Numbered from the stretch's first letter, positions 1-13,735 are shown. The stretch is 64,000 bases of DNA from Adiantum capillus-veneris (GCA_014529385.2 CM043967.1:13145501-13209500); one strand, 5' to 3'. The notes: generated by a model not told the origin, from the letters alone. Translations and numbers: made by a program.

Positions 1-214
1 TAGGAGGTCTAACACGCTGATTAGCTACATAGTATATCGGTGCAAGTTCTGGTGTAATATGAGTCACAGGTTCTTCCATTGGTGGTGGATGTGAATTATA
101 CCAATCTCCTTCTACTATTACTGTAGACGGACTAGGCTCAACATAGGGTGTAATAGGCACTAGTGCTTGTTCATCTATAACTCCCTCTGAATGCATGTAC
201 TTTACAGCACTGTA
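1..214 (-). pseudogene. Open reading segment running off the window edge, probably retroelement protein
   Basis: The minus strand is open from a TAA at 215-217 to the window edge, with an ATG at 194-196. The product is rich in proline, valine and acidic residues, includes the run HPPPMEEPV, and has no domain I recognise. It lies about 1.4 kb downstream, on the same strand, of a gypsy-type primer-binding site, so it may be the start of a gag or a linker region of that element. This is inference from position only; it could also be a chance open frame. Confidence 0.3.
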
Positions 215-239
215 TTATGTCTCAGATATGGAGGTTGTT

Positions 240-1130
240 GACCCAACACGGGTTGAGGTCTTTCCATACCCATCGGTGTCTGGCTGAAGTCTCACTTTTG
301 TGATCCAAATTTCACCTAAATTGATTTGTGTGGTCTACTTGATATGCTTGACCTGGTGATATACTCAAATGTGCAAGAATATCAATTTTTGTAGCAGATG
401 TAATTAATCATGATTATTTACTCATGCTATTTTTGTGCACTTTTTTGCATCAATCTTGACACAGATGTGTTAAGCAGCTTAACTTAAGCTCCCTAGCCAA
501 GTTTTATCAAGTTTGGATAATTTTTGTTCAAATGGTCATTAGTTTTGTATTTGCATACTGACTTTGAAAATTTGGCCACTATTTCCAATCCAATGATCCA
601 AATCTTACCAAATTTGATTTGTGGACTTAATACAACATGCTAAAACTAGTGGTATGCTGGTTTGATCAAAAAAGTTAAAAAATGGGACAAAAGTAAATTA
701 TCACGATTATTTACATCTGCCAAATTTTTGCATCTTTTTGGTCAACTGAGCATGTACACTTGTTCTTCACATGAATATAAGCCTATGAATCAAGTTTCAT
801 TGAGTTTGAACAAAATTTTCTCAATTTACACTCAAGTTCTCGAAAGTCAATACAAAATTCAGTTTCTACCTAGTTTTTGGTCAATTTGGTGATCGAAATT
901 CTATGGGCCTTTACAAAAGTTGTTTGTACACATGCATAGAGTCTATGGTATCAACCTTGGTCACTTTTGAGCTGAAAATAAATAATCGTGATTATTTACT
1001 TTAAGCCTAAAATGAACACTTTTTTGAACTTTTTCACTTGACAGTCTTTTCATGAGCTATTTTAAGCCTTTGAGTCAAGTCAAAACTTAATTTGGCCTAA
1101 ATGTCAAGAAAAAGTAAATAATCCTAGTTT
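240..1130. repeat. Degenerate ~290-bp tandem repeat with a near-palindromic AT core
   Basis: A core close to AATAATCGTGATTATTTAC recurs at 406-421, 698-714 and 981-999, with a decayed half-copy near 1115-1128. Spacing is about 290, 283 and 135 bases. Between cores the sequence shares T-rich stretches and phrases such as TGATCCAAAT followed by an AAATTTGATTTGTG-like run. Copies are strongly diverged. It sits in what would be the untranslated leader of the minus-strand gypsy-like element, where tandem repeats are common. Confidence 0.5.
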
Positions 1131-1665
1131 TTGCAAACTCTTGAAATTTTTACCTCAATGTGTTTTTGAGCTTACCCACTGGTTCATACAACTTTTAAAG
1201 CATACTCTCCAGTCGGATAGAGAGGTTGACAGTCTTCTGGTGTTATTTCTAGCTGTAGACTTGAAATTCTGCAACTTCACATAACAACTCACAATTGATT
1301 CCTTTGAATAGAGCAATGTTCTGAGATTCCACCTCGGATTCTACTTATCCTTCTCCTAGGTTCTACTGTAATGGAGTTGTGGAAAGTGTCCACAAACACT
1401 CGTTTTCTTGTTTTTTAATGGTTTTTTGACCCTTGATCTTAAGACTTGTCTTGTCCATAAATCATTCTCAAAATCTAATCTAATCCTACAATCCTAAAGG
1501 TATTTAGCAAGTATGACTTACTTCCAAGATACCTCTACACAACAAAAGACGACAATCTTAAGCTATGCAGTTTTAAAAAGAAAGGTTTTACGCTAGGAGG
1601 TTCTAGAGGAAGTTAAAGGATAACTTCACAAGAAGCTCGTGTTTTTCCCTAGTTTAGGTCTCTCT

Positions 1666-1685
1666 GATCCCCGACAGTGGCGCCA
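1666..1685 (-). other. Gypsy-type primer-binding site (tRNA-Asp-like)
   Basis: Read on the minus strand the segment begins TGGCGCCACTGTCGGGGATC. The form TGGCGCC-N-TG-CGGGG is the pattern complementary to the 3' end of tRNA-Asp and is used by many plant Ty3/gypsy elements. It lies four bases inside a TGAGATGGG/CCCATCTCA boundary, which is where a 5' LTR would end. This sets the orientation of the element as minus. Confidence 0.55.
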
Positions 1686-1689
1686 AATC

Positions 1690-2480
1690 TGAGATGGGTG
1701 TCTAACCTCACTCCTATCTTATTGCAGACATAGCGAGAACCACGAATATAATTGTCAATCCATGGGATGAACCTGACTCGACTAGTGCATAGAGGCTACA
1801 AGAGGTTGTCAATCTCTTGGAAAACAACAAACAACTCGCATCTAACTCAAGCTACACTCAAATGACTGAAATCACCATAAGCTAATCGCTCACCGACAAA
1901 CAAATCACATCCATTACAACATCAAACAACATCCAAACGTTACGAAACTTCTAGGACATGTTTATAAGATCTACGCACACATGCTTATGGTCTCAAATCT
2001 CACTTTAGATCAAGTGCAACAATTGCGATTATTAACAACAGTGAGTTTTTGACTTAGTTGTTTTCGACCTAGAATGCATCTAAATGCTTAACAATGATGC
2101 CCCAATACCCCGCCTATACTTAGTTTTTGATTTTAAAGCTTAAATTTCTACTTATGATGAGATTAGGCCACGAGTCAACGACACCAAAAGCTACGGATTA
2201 TCACAAAATGCTTACATCAATGCATAGAGCTCTTACCCGTGGTTGCAATGCAACAGACACGACTGCAATGTGACAACCGGGGAGGAAGTAGGAAGCGCGA
2301 GAAGGAGAGAAGTGAGCGCCATTAGCTCAAGCTGTGTTTCTATTATCCAAAACTTATGAAAAACTTACAAAAAAATTGGCTTTTATACCTTAACCAAAGT
2401 TTTTTGTGGTCAAAACTAATAATCTGGGAGCTCTAACTAAAGACAGGTTGATACAATCTGGAAGCTTGTAGCCCCAGCTC
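1690..2480 (-). repeat. Probable 5' LTR of the gypsy-like element (far end not determined)
   Basis: The plus strand starts TGAGATGGGTGTC directly beside the primer-binding site, so on the minus strand the LTR would end in CA as expected. I could not find the second LTR in this window, so the outer boundary is a guess made where the sequence character changes. It holds no open frame of note. Confidence 0.35.
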
Positions 2481-2578
2481 ATCAATTACAAGGTTTATTT
2501 GGAAAGTAGGAGTTACAATATTCCAGATTCATCGATGAATCCCATGTGTGTGTGCATTGAGAGCACACGCACTCCAAG

Positions 2579-2599
2579 TCTCTCTCTCTCTCTCTCTCT
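2579..2599. repeat. (TC)n microsatellite
   Basis: About ten uninterrupted TC units, followed by a short T run. It lies in a 650-bp stretch (2480-3136) with no recognisable gene, which appears to be the decayed leader of the minus-strand copia remnant whose primer-binding site is at 3137-3148. Confidence 0.85.
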
Positions 2600-3136
2600 T
2601 TTTTTCCATAGTGCTACTTGCCAGAGCTTCCAACATTTAGCAAATTTTCCTTCACTTGGGGTTTGCCTTAATTTTTTGTGCTGCCTTCGAGCCACGTCTA
2701 GCATCGCTTGCCAAGGCTTTTCATGGTTCTACACTACTAGCCAAGCCTTTAATTTTAGTGTTGTAGCAAAGCTTCAAAAAATTACGCAATGCCAGGCCTT
2801 CTACTTCTATCACTGCTTGTTGCTTTTCTTCTCCTAAGGTTGAGCCTTTCTTAACTCCTTTCCTAAAGCTTATACACACTTGAAATGTTCCCTTGTTTTC
2901 TCACTCCAAACCTGTGAATGCAAACTCCCTGATAACTCTGCAACACTAAGCCTTCAAGCCTTAATTCTTTTTGAAGGAGCTGTGTGTGTGAGGCTTTGCT
3001 GTCTTCAATGTCAAGACCATTGTCAAAGCCAATCTGCTCGAGAATCCAAGGTCATTCCTATGTATGATCTCTCTCGAGCTCATGATACCATCGATGCAAA
3101 GCTCTCAAAGTTGTCCTCCTCCTCATGATTGATGCC

Positions 3137-3178
3137 GCTCTGATACTAGTTATAAAGCAAGCATGCATGATGTGTGTG

Positions 3179-3248
<70 letters not shown>

Positions 3249-3474
3249 GAGGGAGTTTGGGGTGGAGCTTAGTCTCAAGAGAGAGTGCTCCTTATGTTTT
3301 ACATATAAAGAATAGGAGAATGCTATGTGCAACAGGGTGGCCAAAAAACAATGGCATGTTCGGCCCTATGTCGAGGAGTTCTATGTTTGTAAGGTGATCC
3401 AGGTCAGCATTGGGCTACTCTCTCTGAGAAAAACGAGAGGGAAGATACACAACACAAAGAAACTATGCACAAAT
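3137..3474 (-). mobile_element. Decayed minus-strand copia primer-binding site and LTR-like segment
   Basis: The plus-strand sequence GCTCTGATACTA at 3137-3148 is the reverse complement of a one-base variant of TGGTATCAGAGC, the initiator-tRNA-Met primer site used by copia elements. The adjoining 3149-3474 would then be its 5' LTR. That segment contains a long (GA)n run at 3182-3245 and a phrase, TGCTCCTTATG then TATAAAGAATA, resembling the LTR of element C (29852-30072). Boundaries are uncertain. Confidence 0.35.
3182..3245. repeat. (GA)n microsatellite
   Basis: An unbroken run of about 32 GA units inside the LTR-like segment. Confidence 0.95.
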
Positions 3475-3668
3475 TGTTAGGGTTCATGCCAATTGGTCGG
3501 GCACGCATCATATAATTGTACTAACCTTATCCCATTCTTTGGTTGTATAGAATAATAAGGAGTAGTGAGGTATTCTAATACTCACTAAGAGCTCCACCAA
3601 AACTCTTTGTGTTATCCTTCTTTGCATAGCATGCTAAGCACGTACGCATTTGCGCACGCACTCTCACA
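3475..3668 (+). repeat. 5' LTR of plus-strand copia remnant D
   Basis: Starts TGTTAGGGTTC and ends CTCTCACA, followed after two bases by a primer-binding site, TGGTATCGGAGC at 3671-3682, which is complementary to the initiator tRNA-Met end apart from one base. The LTR contains TATAGAATAATAAGGAG and a later AGCTCCACCAAAACTC phrase, both of which have close counterparts near 11160-11215, so a related LTR lies there. Length 194 bp. Confidence 0.6.
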
Positions 3669-3682
3669 AGTGGTATCGGAGC

Positions 3683-5631
<1,949 letters not shown>

Positions 5632-7434
5632 ATGGCTAGATCTTTTGACAAAGAAGATTACTACATTGAAAAATTTGATGGTTCAAATTTCACTATATGG
5701 AAGTAGAGAATGCTTGCCCAATGCTTGATGTGCTAGTCAACAAAGGACTTGTAGCACCATTGAAAGAGCACAAAGAGGGTTTGTACACTGATGATCAGTG
5801 GAAGGATCTTGATGCTCGTGCCATGGAAACTATTAGGTTGCATCTTGGTGAGTCTATATTCTTCACAACTATGAACAAGACCAATGCTAAAGAATTGGGG
5901 GAGTCTTTATGCTCAACATGGGCTGATAAAAGTGCATAAAAAAAAGTGTTTCTGATGAAGAAGCTTATCCGTCTTAACATGAAATAAGGTAGCAGTAGTA
6001 GTTCACACCTGAACGCGTTCAACAATGTGTTTACTCAATTGACACCAAAAGGGAAAGAGAGAAAGGTAAAGCCATTGTCGTAAGTTCTGCACCTCCTAAG
6101 AGCAGTGTGAAGATAGAGGAGCTCAATATGGCTAAGTCTCCATATGTTGATGTTGTTCTTAATGTGTTGTAGTCATTAGATGTACTAATTTTCACTTCTT
6201 ATAGGTGTTGTTAGATCTTGACGAATGCTATGTGTAGAATCAGATTATTAACTTAGGTGCTAGTTTTTTGTTACTCCTCACAATGATTGCTTCTCTAGTT
6301 ATGCTTCTACACATGGTTCAGTTAAGCTAGGTGATCCTCATCAGCTTGAGATATATGGCATTGGAGATGTGAATTTGTGCATGCACAACGGTACTGAGTC
6401 CATGCTACGAGGTGTTAAACATGTGCCAAAGCTAAATAAGAGCTTGGTTTCATTAGGACAGCTTGATGATAACTCTATTTATGTACCCGAGCTTCCTTCT
6501 ATTGTGTTGTGGCATAGCTGGCTTGGTCATATGAGTCAGAGAGGAATAAACCAATTACAACATTTTGGCTATATCCATGTGCTAAACTATTCTGATTCTA
6601 GTTTGTGCGAGAATTCCACATATGGGAAAAAAACTAGGTTTACCTCATTGCCATTGGATAGGACATTAAGAAAGCCTCTAGATTTGGTTCATAGTGACCT
6701 ATGTGGACCTATGCCACATAAGTCTCCAGGGGGGGCATTATATTTCTTGAATTTCATAGATGACTCTACTCAAAAGGTATGGGTCTACCTCTTGAAGAGG
6801 AAAGACGAAGTTTAGTGGCTTTTAAAAGTTCTCAACTATGACAGAAAACTAGGCAGGCAAGAAGTTGAAGACTTTGTGCACTGACAATGGGGGAGAGTGC
6901 GTCTCCACTAAGTTTAAGGACTTTTGTAGCAAACAAGGAATTAGGAGGCAATTTACTACGTTGTACACACCTGCTCAAAATGGAGTTGTTGAGCGAATGA
7001 ACATTACTATTCAAGAGAGGTTGTTATCTATTCAGAACATACTATTTACTATTCAAAACATACTATTTACATGCTATCTATGGTAAATTCACTTGAAGAG
7101 TTTTGGGGAGAGGTTGTTATGACAATGGTGCATATAATTAAAAGGTCGCCTAGTACACCATTGAACTATAAGATTTTGCAAGAGATGTGGACATGCAAGA
7201 AGCCTAATTATGACATTCTAAAGAGTTTAGAAAGAAGGTGGACCCCAAGTCACACAAATGCATCTTCATTGGTTATGTTGTAGATGGAGAGATGGGTTAT
7301 CATCTTTGGCACCCACATTGCGTGGGATGTGAGGCATTCTCACAAGTGCCTAAAGATCTTAGAAAGAAGCTAGATCTCAAGTCTCACATATGCAAGATCT
7401 CAGAAAGAAGCTAGATCTCAAGTCTCACATATGC
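5632..7434 (+). pseudogene. Copia D gag and integrase remnant
   Basis: A copia polyprotein broken by stops and frameshifts. From an ATG at 5632 the product starts MARSFDKEDYYIEKFDG, the usual copia gag opening, and continues in another frame with the UBN2-type block WKDLDARAMETIRLHLG and KVFLMKKL (5697-6000). The zinc knuckle is missing. From 6320 come the protease tail and pre-integrase (VKHVPKLNKSLVSLGQL, then WHSWLGHM), then integrase motifs HSDLCGPM (6690-6713) and CTDNGGECVS with QNGVVERMN (6880-7005), so both aspartates and the glutamate are visible. It ends in the integrase C-terminal region (VPKDLRKKLDLKS). No reverse transcriptase follows, so the 3' half is lost. Confidence 0.8.
7353..7434. 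repeat. 41-bp tandem duplication
   Basis: Two adjacent 41-base units (7353-7393 and 7394-7434) beginning AAGATCT(T/C)AGAAAGAAG differ at one base. They lie at the truncated end of copia D, in the integrase C-terminal coding part. Confidence 0.85.
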
Positions 7435-8103
7435 AAGAATATGACCTTTTATGTCTTATTAAGGGCCCTTTTAGCTTTTCAATCATTCACATCCAAAAGG
7501 ATAACATGATTTTTTACTAAAGATGAGTACTCAATCCAAAAATACCTCACTACTAGCAACAATATTGGCTACATGCTTACTATCTCAAAATGCCAAATTT
7601 TTAGTATGTGTACATCATGCTTATATACCTATCTAACAGTCAAAGAAAGAGAGTCTCAAACAAGCTATCATATCAGAAAAACAATCCAAGGTAGCTCTCC
7701 AAAATGGTCCAAGTCTTCTATGTGAAATTAGTTTGTCAACCAAGAACCTTACTTAAACATTAAGCAAACCAATGACACGGAAACTATCCAGTAGTTTACA
7801 TTATTATGACAAACCAACATGTTGATTTAATGCATCATTAGCCATACATTTTAGTGATTTTAAATTGACTCCAAACCAATCACATGAACCATCCGATGTA
7901 ATAAAGCTACAATTCCCCATGCCTTTCAAAAAGAAATAAACCCTACACGTGTAATGTTTACCAAATCTTCACAACATATTTGAGTTTGTAGCAACAGGCG
8001 TCCCGGCCAATGTAGTGCTGGGCTCCAGGCAACAGGGAAGTTTTCATTACAATTTGAATTTCCTAGCCTAGTTATAAATTTAATGTGCTAATCTGTATAC
8101 GAA
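7435..8103. other. No gene recognised
   Basis: AT-rich sequence with no sustained open frame and no transposon motif I could identify. Confidence 0.5.
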
Positions 8104-8176
8104 TGGAGACGATCGGACTTGAACCAATAACTTCATGCTTGCAAAACATGCGTTCTACCGATTAAACTACGCCCCC
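8104..8176 (-). tRNA. tRNA-Ala (UGC)-like gene, possibly organelle-derived
   Basis: The 73-nt minus-strand sequence folds as a complete cloverleaf. The acceptor stem GGGGGCG/CGTCTCC has two G-U pairs. The D stem is GTTT/GAAC with an 8-base loop containing GG. The anticodon stem is CATGT/GCATG with loop TTTGCAA, giving anticodon UGC. The variable loop is AAGTT, and the T stem is ATTGG/CCGAT with loop TTCAAGT. The discriminator base is A and no CCA is encoded. The box-B region GGTTCAAGTCC fits the polymerase III consensus and box A fits the relaxed form. The base composition looks more like a plant mitochondrial or bacterial-type tRNA-Ala than a typical nuclear one, so it may be an organelle DNA insertion. 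Expression is unknown. Confidence 0.7.
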
Positions 8177-9399
8177 GCCCTCGTTTCATGTGCAACACGT
8201 ATCATATAGGCAAACAAAACTTTTCTTTTAAAGCGAGAATAACGTTATAGCTCCCACAAAAGTAATAACAATCAAAGCATTGGGGAATTATGAAAAGGTT
8301 GGAAGATCTGGCCAAAGAAGGTGATAGCCCCGTAAATCTTTCCTAACAAGTTTGACACAGGTAATGCCACATTCTAAATATGCACTTAGAGCCTTTTAAG
8401 TTGTTGTCAAATGATGCTCAACTTAAAAGTTACCAATATCATCTACATACATTTCACAATTATGGTGAGCTTCCATGATGCTAGGAATGGTTGTGGGAGA
8501 ACATAACCATTTTATTACTTGAAGGTTATCCAACGGTAGTCCATTTTTTCTATCTCCAACAAAATGAACCAAATCATGCACTGTAAAGAAAGGAGGTGAA
8601 TAATTGTGAGCTTCCGTGATGCTAGATAAGGTTGTCTAGAGAATAGCCACTTTACTCTTTGATGGTTATCCATCTTTCAACAAAATGAATCAAATCATGT
8701 GCCGTATTGAAAGGGTGTGACATTCCTATTTTGGGATTAGTCGGATAGAAATTACCATCATACGAGAGGTCAAAACGTTTCTTTCCTTGAGCACATAGAA
8801 TATTTCCCTTTGCTATATGGGTTGAAAATTTTCTATTTTCACTTCTCCAAGAAGTGTATTGATGGTGTGAAGATGCTATGGTGTGTTATATCCAAAGCTC
8901 AAATTAGAGATCCAAGCTTTTATGAAAAGCTCGAGTAGAAGAAGTACAAAGTGAGAGAAATCCTTAAGAGCAAAGAAAGCAAACGAGATCCATTTCAAAT
9001 GAAAGATGCTACTACTTTTGAGTTAAACCCAAAAGTAGCCTAACAGAGAAAAATGATGATTGCACATTGCTTTCAGGGATTCAAAATCTCCTAATGACCA
9101 AATATCTTCTTGTTTTGTTCTATTTCTAGCTAGAACAAAGGAAAAGAAGCCTTCTACCTCCATAATAAAGGAGACATCAATGTTACATTTGGATACACAT
9201 GGAAAACTCTCATTTCCCTATTTCTTAATCCACAAATTAGAAAAGATCCATTTTAATGTTTTTTGCCCTAATCATAATTTCTTAATCCACAGATTAGTAA
9301 AAGATCCACAAATTTGTAAAAGATCCATTTTAGTGTTTTTTGCCCTAATCGTAATATCTTCACCCTTCGTTGAAGATCTCAATCAATCCTTAGCTCCTT
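8177..9399. other. No gene recognised
   Basis: AT-rich. Two diverged copies of a ~110-base phrase (AATTATGGTGAGCTTCC around 8458 and AATTGTGAGCTTCC around 8602, each followed by GTGATGCTAG and TTATCCA) suggest an old local duplication. Otherwise nothing is recognisable. Confidence 0.4.
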
Positions 9400-9560
9400 C
9401 AAACATTTAGCATTGTATGGGCAATCTTCGGCAATATGTGCTTGGGTGTAGCATCTCATTAATCTTGACCAACTGAGATTGGGCTCATTGCATGAAAAAT
9501 CCTTAACCACATGATTAACTCCACAATAAAAATAGGTCCTCAGACGCCTTTCAACTTTCC
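9400..9560 (-). pseudogene. Possible retrotransposon gag zinc-knuckle scrap
   Basis: The minus strand reads through two cysteine/histidine clusters, FYCGVNHVVKDFSC and then RCYTQAHIAEDCP, that resemble decayed CCHC zinc knuckles of a gag protein. Some ligand residues are missing. Neighbouring frames (9560-9760) contain further short open pieces that I cannot assign. Weak evidence; a chance match is possible. Confidence 0.25.
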
Positions 9561-10589
9561 TAGTGTCATCTTTCTTCTTGGGGCTTGTGTTCTAAAGTTT
9601 TCTTGCGTAATTAGCATTAGCAATTGGGCATCCATCATGATTTGGCTACTTCTTCCTATAACTGCGCTCAAGGAGACTACAACTACACAAATCTTGCCTT
9701 GTATTTGCAAAAAAATCACAAAGCTACTTGGCCATCCCCTTATTATCATATTGTGCAATCAATCCATTCAAAGAGTTGGCATACTGGCCACATCCCAACA
9801 AAAGTATTGCTAAGCACTACATTGGAAAAGAGGAAACACACACCAAATCAAGACACTATCAATTTCCTTTTGATAGTCGAATAATTCATAACATCCTCAT
9901 CCCCTTGAATCAACACACATGCGAGAATACATGTGTGCAAACAAAGAACCCAATCACCTCTTTCATAGAGCTTTTGATTTTGGATCATAGCTGTAGCTAA
10001 AGTCATAGTTAGGTAAGTAAGATATTAAGAGAGTATTGATAGATTTGCAAGATGTTTGTGATACAGGAGTGTCGGCCTGCACTCTAGCCAACCACAGAGT
10101 GTGTCCCTCAAAAGTGGAAAAGAGATAGAGAGTGATGTTGGGAGCTCCTCTACGGCTTGATATTGTGCTTCATTTGGCGAGCCCGCTGCTTTCACATCTT
10201 TGAGGCTCGACCAATCCCACCGATAGAGATTGTCCCCATGACATTTGACTGCAGCTAATCCACACACTTAGGGGGTGGTTTAAGAGACACTAGGGCATCT
10301 CTGACCGCATGTGGGAGTGCCACAAGGCCTTCTCGTGACTTTGGAGTCCAGGGCCCTTGTTCACCATGGTCCATGGTGCACCTAGATGGCAGTACCATCC
10401 ACCAACGTGGTTGTTCCCTCATCCTATCTCCTGATTTAGCCATCTTTGTAAGTATCTTGTTTTTTTATTGGGAGTATCCACACATGTTGATGTAGCCTCT
10501 CTAGTAGGGGCAAATTGTAGCCCACTGGGCAATTTTCTTGACTTATTAGAGGATCTTTTTCTTGGGATTTTTTTTTTTGCATGTCCTCT
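9561..10589. other. No gene recognised
   Basis: Several short overlapping open frames occur on both strands at 9510-10440, but none shows a motif or codon pattern that would make it a gene. The block at 10050-10440 is more GC-rich than its surroundings. Confidence 0.4.
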
Positions 10590-11016
10590 TCCACTACAGA
10601 GGCTGAATATGTTGCAACATCAGAGGCTAGATAAGGATTGGTAGATTCCTATGTTGCATTGTGATAGTTAGAGTGCCATTGCTTTGGCAAAGTATCACGT
10701 GTTGCATTTTGAAACAAAATACACTGAGGTGAGGTATCTGATAGTTAGAGTGTCATTGCCTTGGAAAAGAATCACGTGTTTCATTCCAATGTTTCATTTT
10801 GATAATTAGAGTGACATTTCCTTGGCAAAGAATCACGTGTGTCATTCCAAAACAAGACACATTGAGGTGAGGTATCACTTCATATGGTATGTGTTGGCAT
10901 ATAAGTGGATCAAACGTGTCAAAGTCCATACAAATGACAACCATGTGGATTCTCTTACAAAAAGCCTAGCTTTGAGGGACTTTGCACGTTGCATAGAGTT
11001 GATGGGTGTGGAGTGA
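10590..11016 (+). pseudogene. Copia RNase H C-terminal remnant with internal triplication
   Basis: The plus strand encodes STTEAEYVA-like sequence at 10588-10620, then SAIALAK, HSKTRHIEVRYHF and a VHTNDNHVDSLTK block ending at a stop at 11016. These are the E, D and final D regions of a copia RNase H. The DNA around the serine-alanine-isoleucine motif occurs three times in a row, starting at 10663, 10740 and 10801. The upstream RT is absent. Confidence 0.7.
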
Positions 11017-11074
11017 AGCCATTATCATGCTTCAAAGTTGTACATATTTTTCACATAGTCTTATTGTACTCCAC

Positions 11075-11300
11075 GTAGGACACATTGACTGTTGTTAAGG
11101 TAAGAGCCAAGTGGCCGACTGAACAACCACTAACCCACCCTGGAACTCTATCCTTTCTAATCTATAGAATAAGGAGTTAGTGAGAGATCTTCCATTACAA
11201 AACTCCACCAAGCAAGCGTCCCCCTCTTCTCATCTCCTTCCTCACCACATACACACATGAATGCTCCTACACTGCACACTCACACTAGTCAAGGTAAACT
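11075..11300 (+). repeat. Probable 3' LTR of a copia-D-like element
   Basis: Follows the RNase H stop by about 60 bases and shares phrases with the LTR at 3475-3668, notably TCTATAGAATAAGGAGTTAGT and AAAACTCCACCAA. Ends are not sharply defined. It may be the partner LTR of remnant D or of a sister copy. Confidence 0.4.
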
Positions 11301-11399
11301 TGATGAATTGCTACATTATGCAAAGAATCTTTGCTATGCTTTGCTTGATTTTGCTCTCTATGTTGCAATTTGTGAGAGATATTATTAAAGAATCTCCAT

Positions 11400-13735
11400 G
11401 ACTAAAGCCATCTCAAACCGAAGTGTTGGGCCCATGAGTGTGGACCAAGCACAATACCCCCAATGTACTGCGGCTGGTTCTAGAAAGTGTAGGCATCAAC
11501 CAAAGAATCCAAATCCAAACCTACTGTGCCATGGGGCACTTTCACACCACGGTGTTGATGGGTCTCAAGTGGGTGGTCACAAACGGCACAGACTGTCGAG
11601 AGCCCACTTTGCACCAACCAGCTCCCGACTAAACTAGCTCGATGTGCCACTAGCCACCACTGGAACATGGTGACTCATCTTGGTCGCGTGCTATCCCATA
11701 AGCGCTTCCAAAAGCCTATCAAGAACGCGGATGTGAGATCCTCCTCTTGCCAGTGAGCTGCTCTGCAGCTCGATGAGCCTCTCTCCTCACTAGCAGTATG
11801 TGGCGACCAAGCCAAGTTGTGTACTAGAAAAAGGGGCTCCTTGCGTGATCGGATGAAGTGAAGGGATCTCACCAAAACCACTCCCTTGGTCCCACTGCAC
11901 TTGCACCAAGGGGCGGCTTTCCCAAGCCCAGAGCCTCTAGCCCTGGCTCAAGATCTGCCAGGTCTAGGTCTATGACACAAGTCTTCCCACTAATGCTGAT
12001 AACTCCAATTCACTGAAAGCAACACTCAACCTCCTTTGGTGCCTCGTTAATGACTGTGGAGGAAGCCCTCCCTTTGAACCTCAAAGAAAGTACACGAACC
12101 TGTGCCTAAACAAGCATTGATTGAGATGAGGACCTCTAGTCGCATGAAAGTTTCCATCCAACAAGGAGTTGCTGACTCCAAAGGGGTGTACCACTCTGCA
12201 GGTATGGCCACTACAATATCTTGGCACATGCTCTATGCCTCCCTCAAGGCTCACAAACTGAGTGTCCGGCTCTCCTTAGAAAAGTTATAAATGCAGCCAG
12301 TCCCCGAAGATATGGCCTAGACCCTCTGCCATTGGACCCCAAGAAACATGAGGTCTACTACCGACCATGTGACCTCATTATGTGCTGACCATAGGGTTCC
12401 AAACAAGTGGCTACCTTAATCACTTGTCCATGCATGTGGGTTGGTGCTGCTCAAGGCCACCCCACAACTGCTCCCAAGACCGAAACAAGCTTGTAGCTAA
12501 GCAGTCCTCCCATCTCCTGCTCAGCCCGACTTTGCACATCTCATAGAAAATCCAACATGTGGAGGGGCTCCATGGGCCACCCGTTTGTGGAACCCATGCT
12601 TGAATTCGATGAAGCAACAACTCCTTTCAACAAGGGGCCTCCCCTAGAAGAATTCCTATGACCACAAGCTTACCAAGAAAGGCTCTACTCTACCGTGCTG
12701 GTTCGATGATCCCCAACACTCCCTCAAATCAAAGTAAAGTGATGACCTTTCAAGAGACCTTGGCCAAATACGATTCTCCCTAACCACAAGAAGTTCCCGA
12801 TCAACCACTCCAACTGAATGATGCAAGAGCTTGAGAAAATCTCGCAAGACATGATGTACTGCATATGGCCAATAGCACTGGGTTGGCCACAACAACCCTG
12901 CCAACAAGAGAAAGCTGTGTTGAACTCCAATGTAGGAGTTTCCTTGTGATGGAAAGGAGGAGAGGAGAAATTTGTTCCTTTGGTAATAGATCCAACACAA
13001 ATTGACAGCCCAAGGTAACGTACTGGTGTCCCTGGAGGAGTCTACCTGAAGCCCTTTCAAGGTGACCAATCGGGCATGAGAGCACTACGAACTTAGAAAG
13101 CCATTGTCCTCTGCCAATTGATCAATGCTTGATGCACAATAGAACATCTCAAGAGACTGCTCATATCTATGCAAGTCAACCTCCTGGCCCTCCAAAAACA
13201 TGCATGAGTCATCAACAAACTCAACATTTAGGAGCTCCTCTCCTCAAATAGGTAGCTATAGCCCATGCACACCAACCTTCTATGAGGTCAAGAACCCGCT
13301 CATCACCTAAGCATAGAAAAGGAACAGGAAGGAGGCCAGAGGGCAGCCCTATCAAATTGATCATGTGAGCATGAAGCAATCCCCTTTTCCCCCTGCTAAC
13401 AACACCTGACTATGTGCACGCCTATAGAGAGTTGACACTCCCCTAATCCATGCATGTGAAAAACCCATCCGATGCATAGTTCACTAAAGGAAGCCCCACT
13501 CAACTCTGTCATACGCCTTCTCAAACTCAAGGGAGTACCACTAGATCCTCTCCTTGGAGACGTGCGAGGGTAGTCACCTCCCAGAAGGTAAAAATGTTGT
13601 CAAGGTCGCTACGCTCCTTGACAAAACTCGTATGCATCTCATGTATAATTTTCTCAAGTAGCACTTGAATTCTCAAACTCAGAGTCTTTGCTAAGATTTT
13701 GTAGGTTGAGGGAGAATGGTGATGGATTGCCACTA
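11400..13735 (-). pseudogene. L1-type LINE remnant 2, reverse transcriptase to C-terminus
   Basis: A decayed non-LTR ORF2 on the minus strand. In order: the RT block HHSPSTYKILAKTLSLRI and SFVKERSDLDNIF (13739-13580); FEKAYDRVEW (about 13520-13487); catalytic FVDD at about 13205-13219; the conserved LSLVGRVVVANPVLLA helix at about 12910-12860; and a RVT zinc-finger-like CAVCDHPLETHQH near 11600-11560. Frames shift repeatedly and there are many stops. The endonuclease part is missing, and at its 5' side it abuts a copia remnant near 13736. No clear poly(A) end was found near 11400. Confidence 0.7.
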
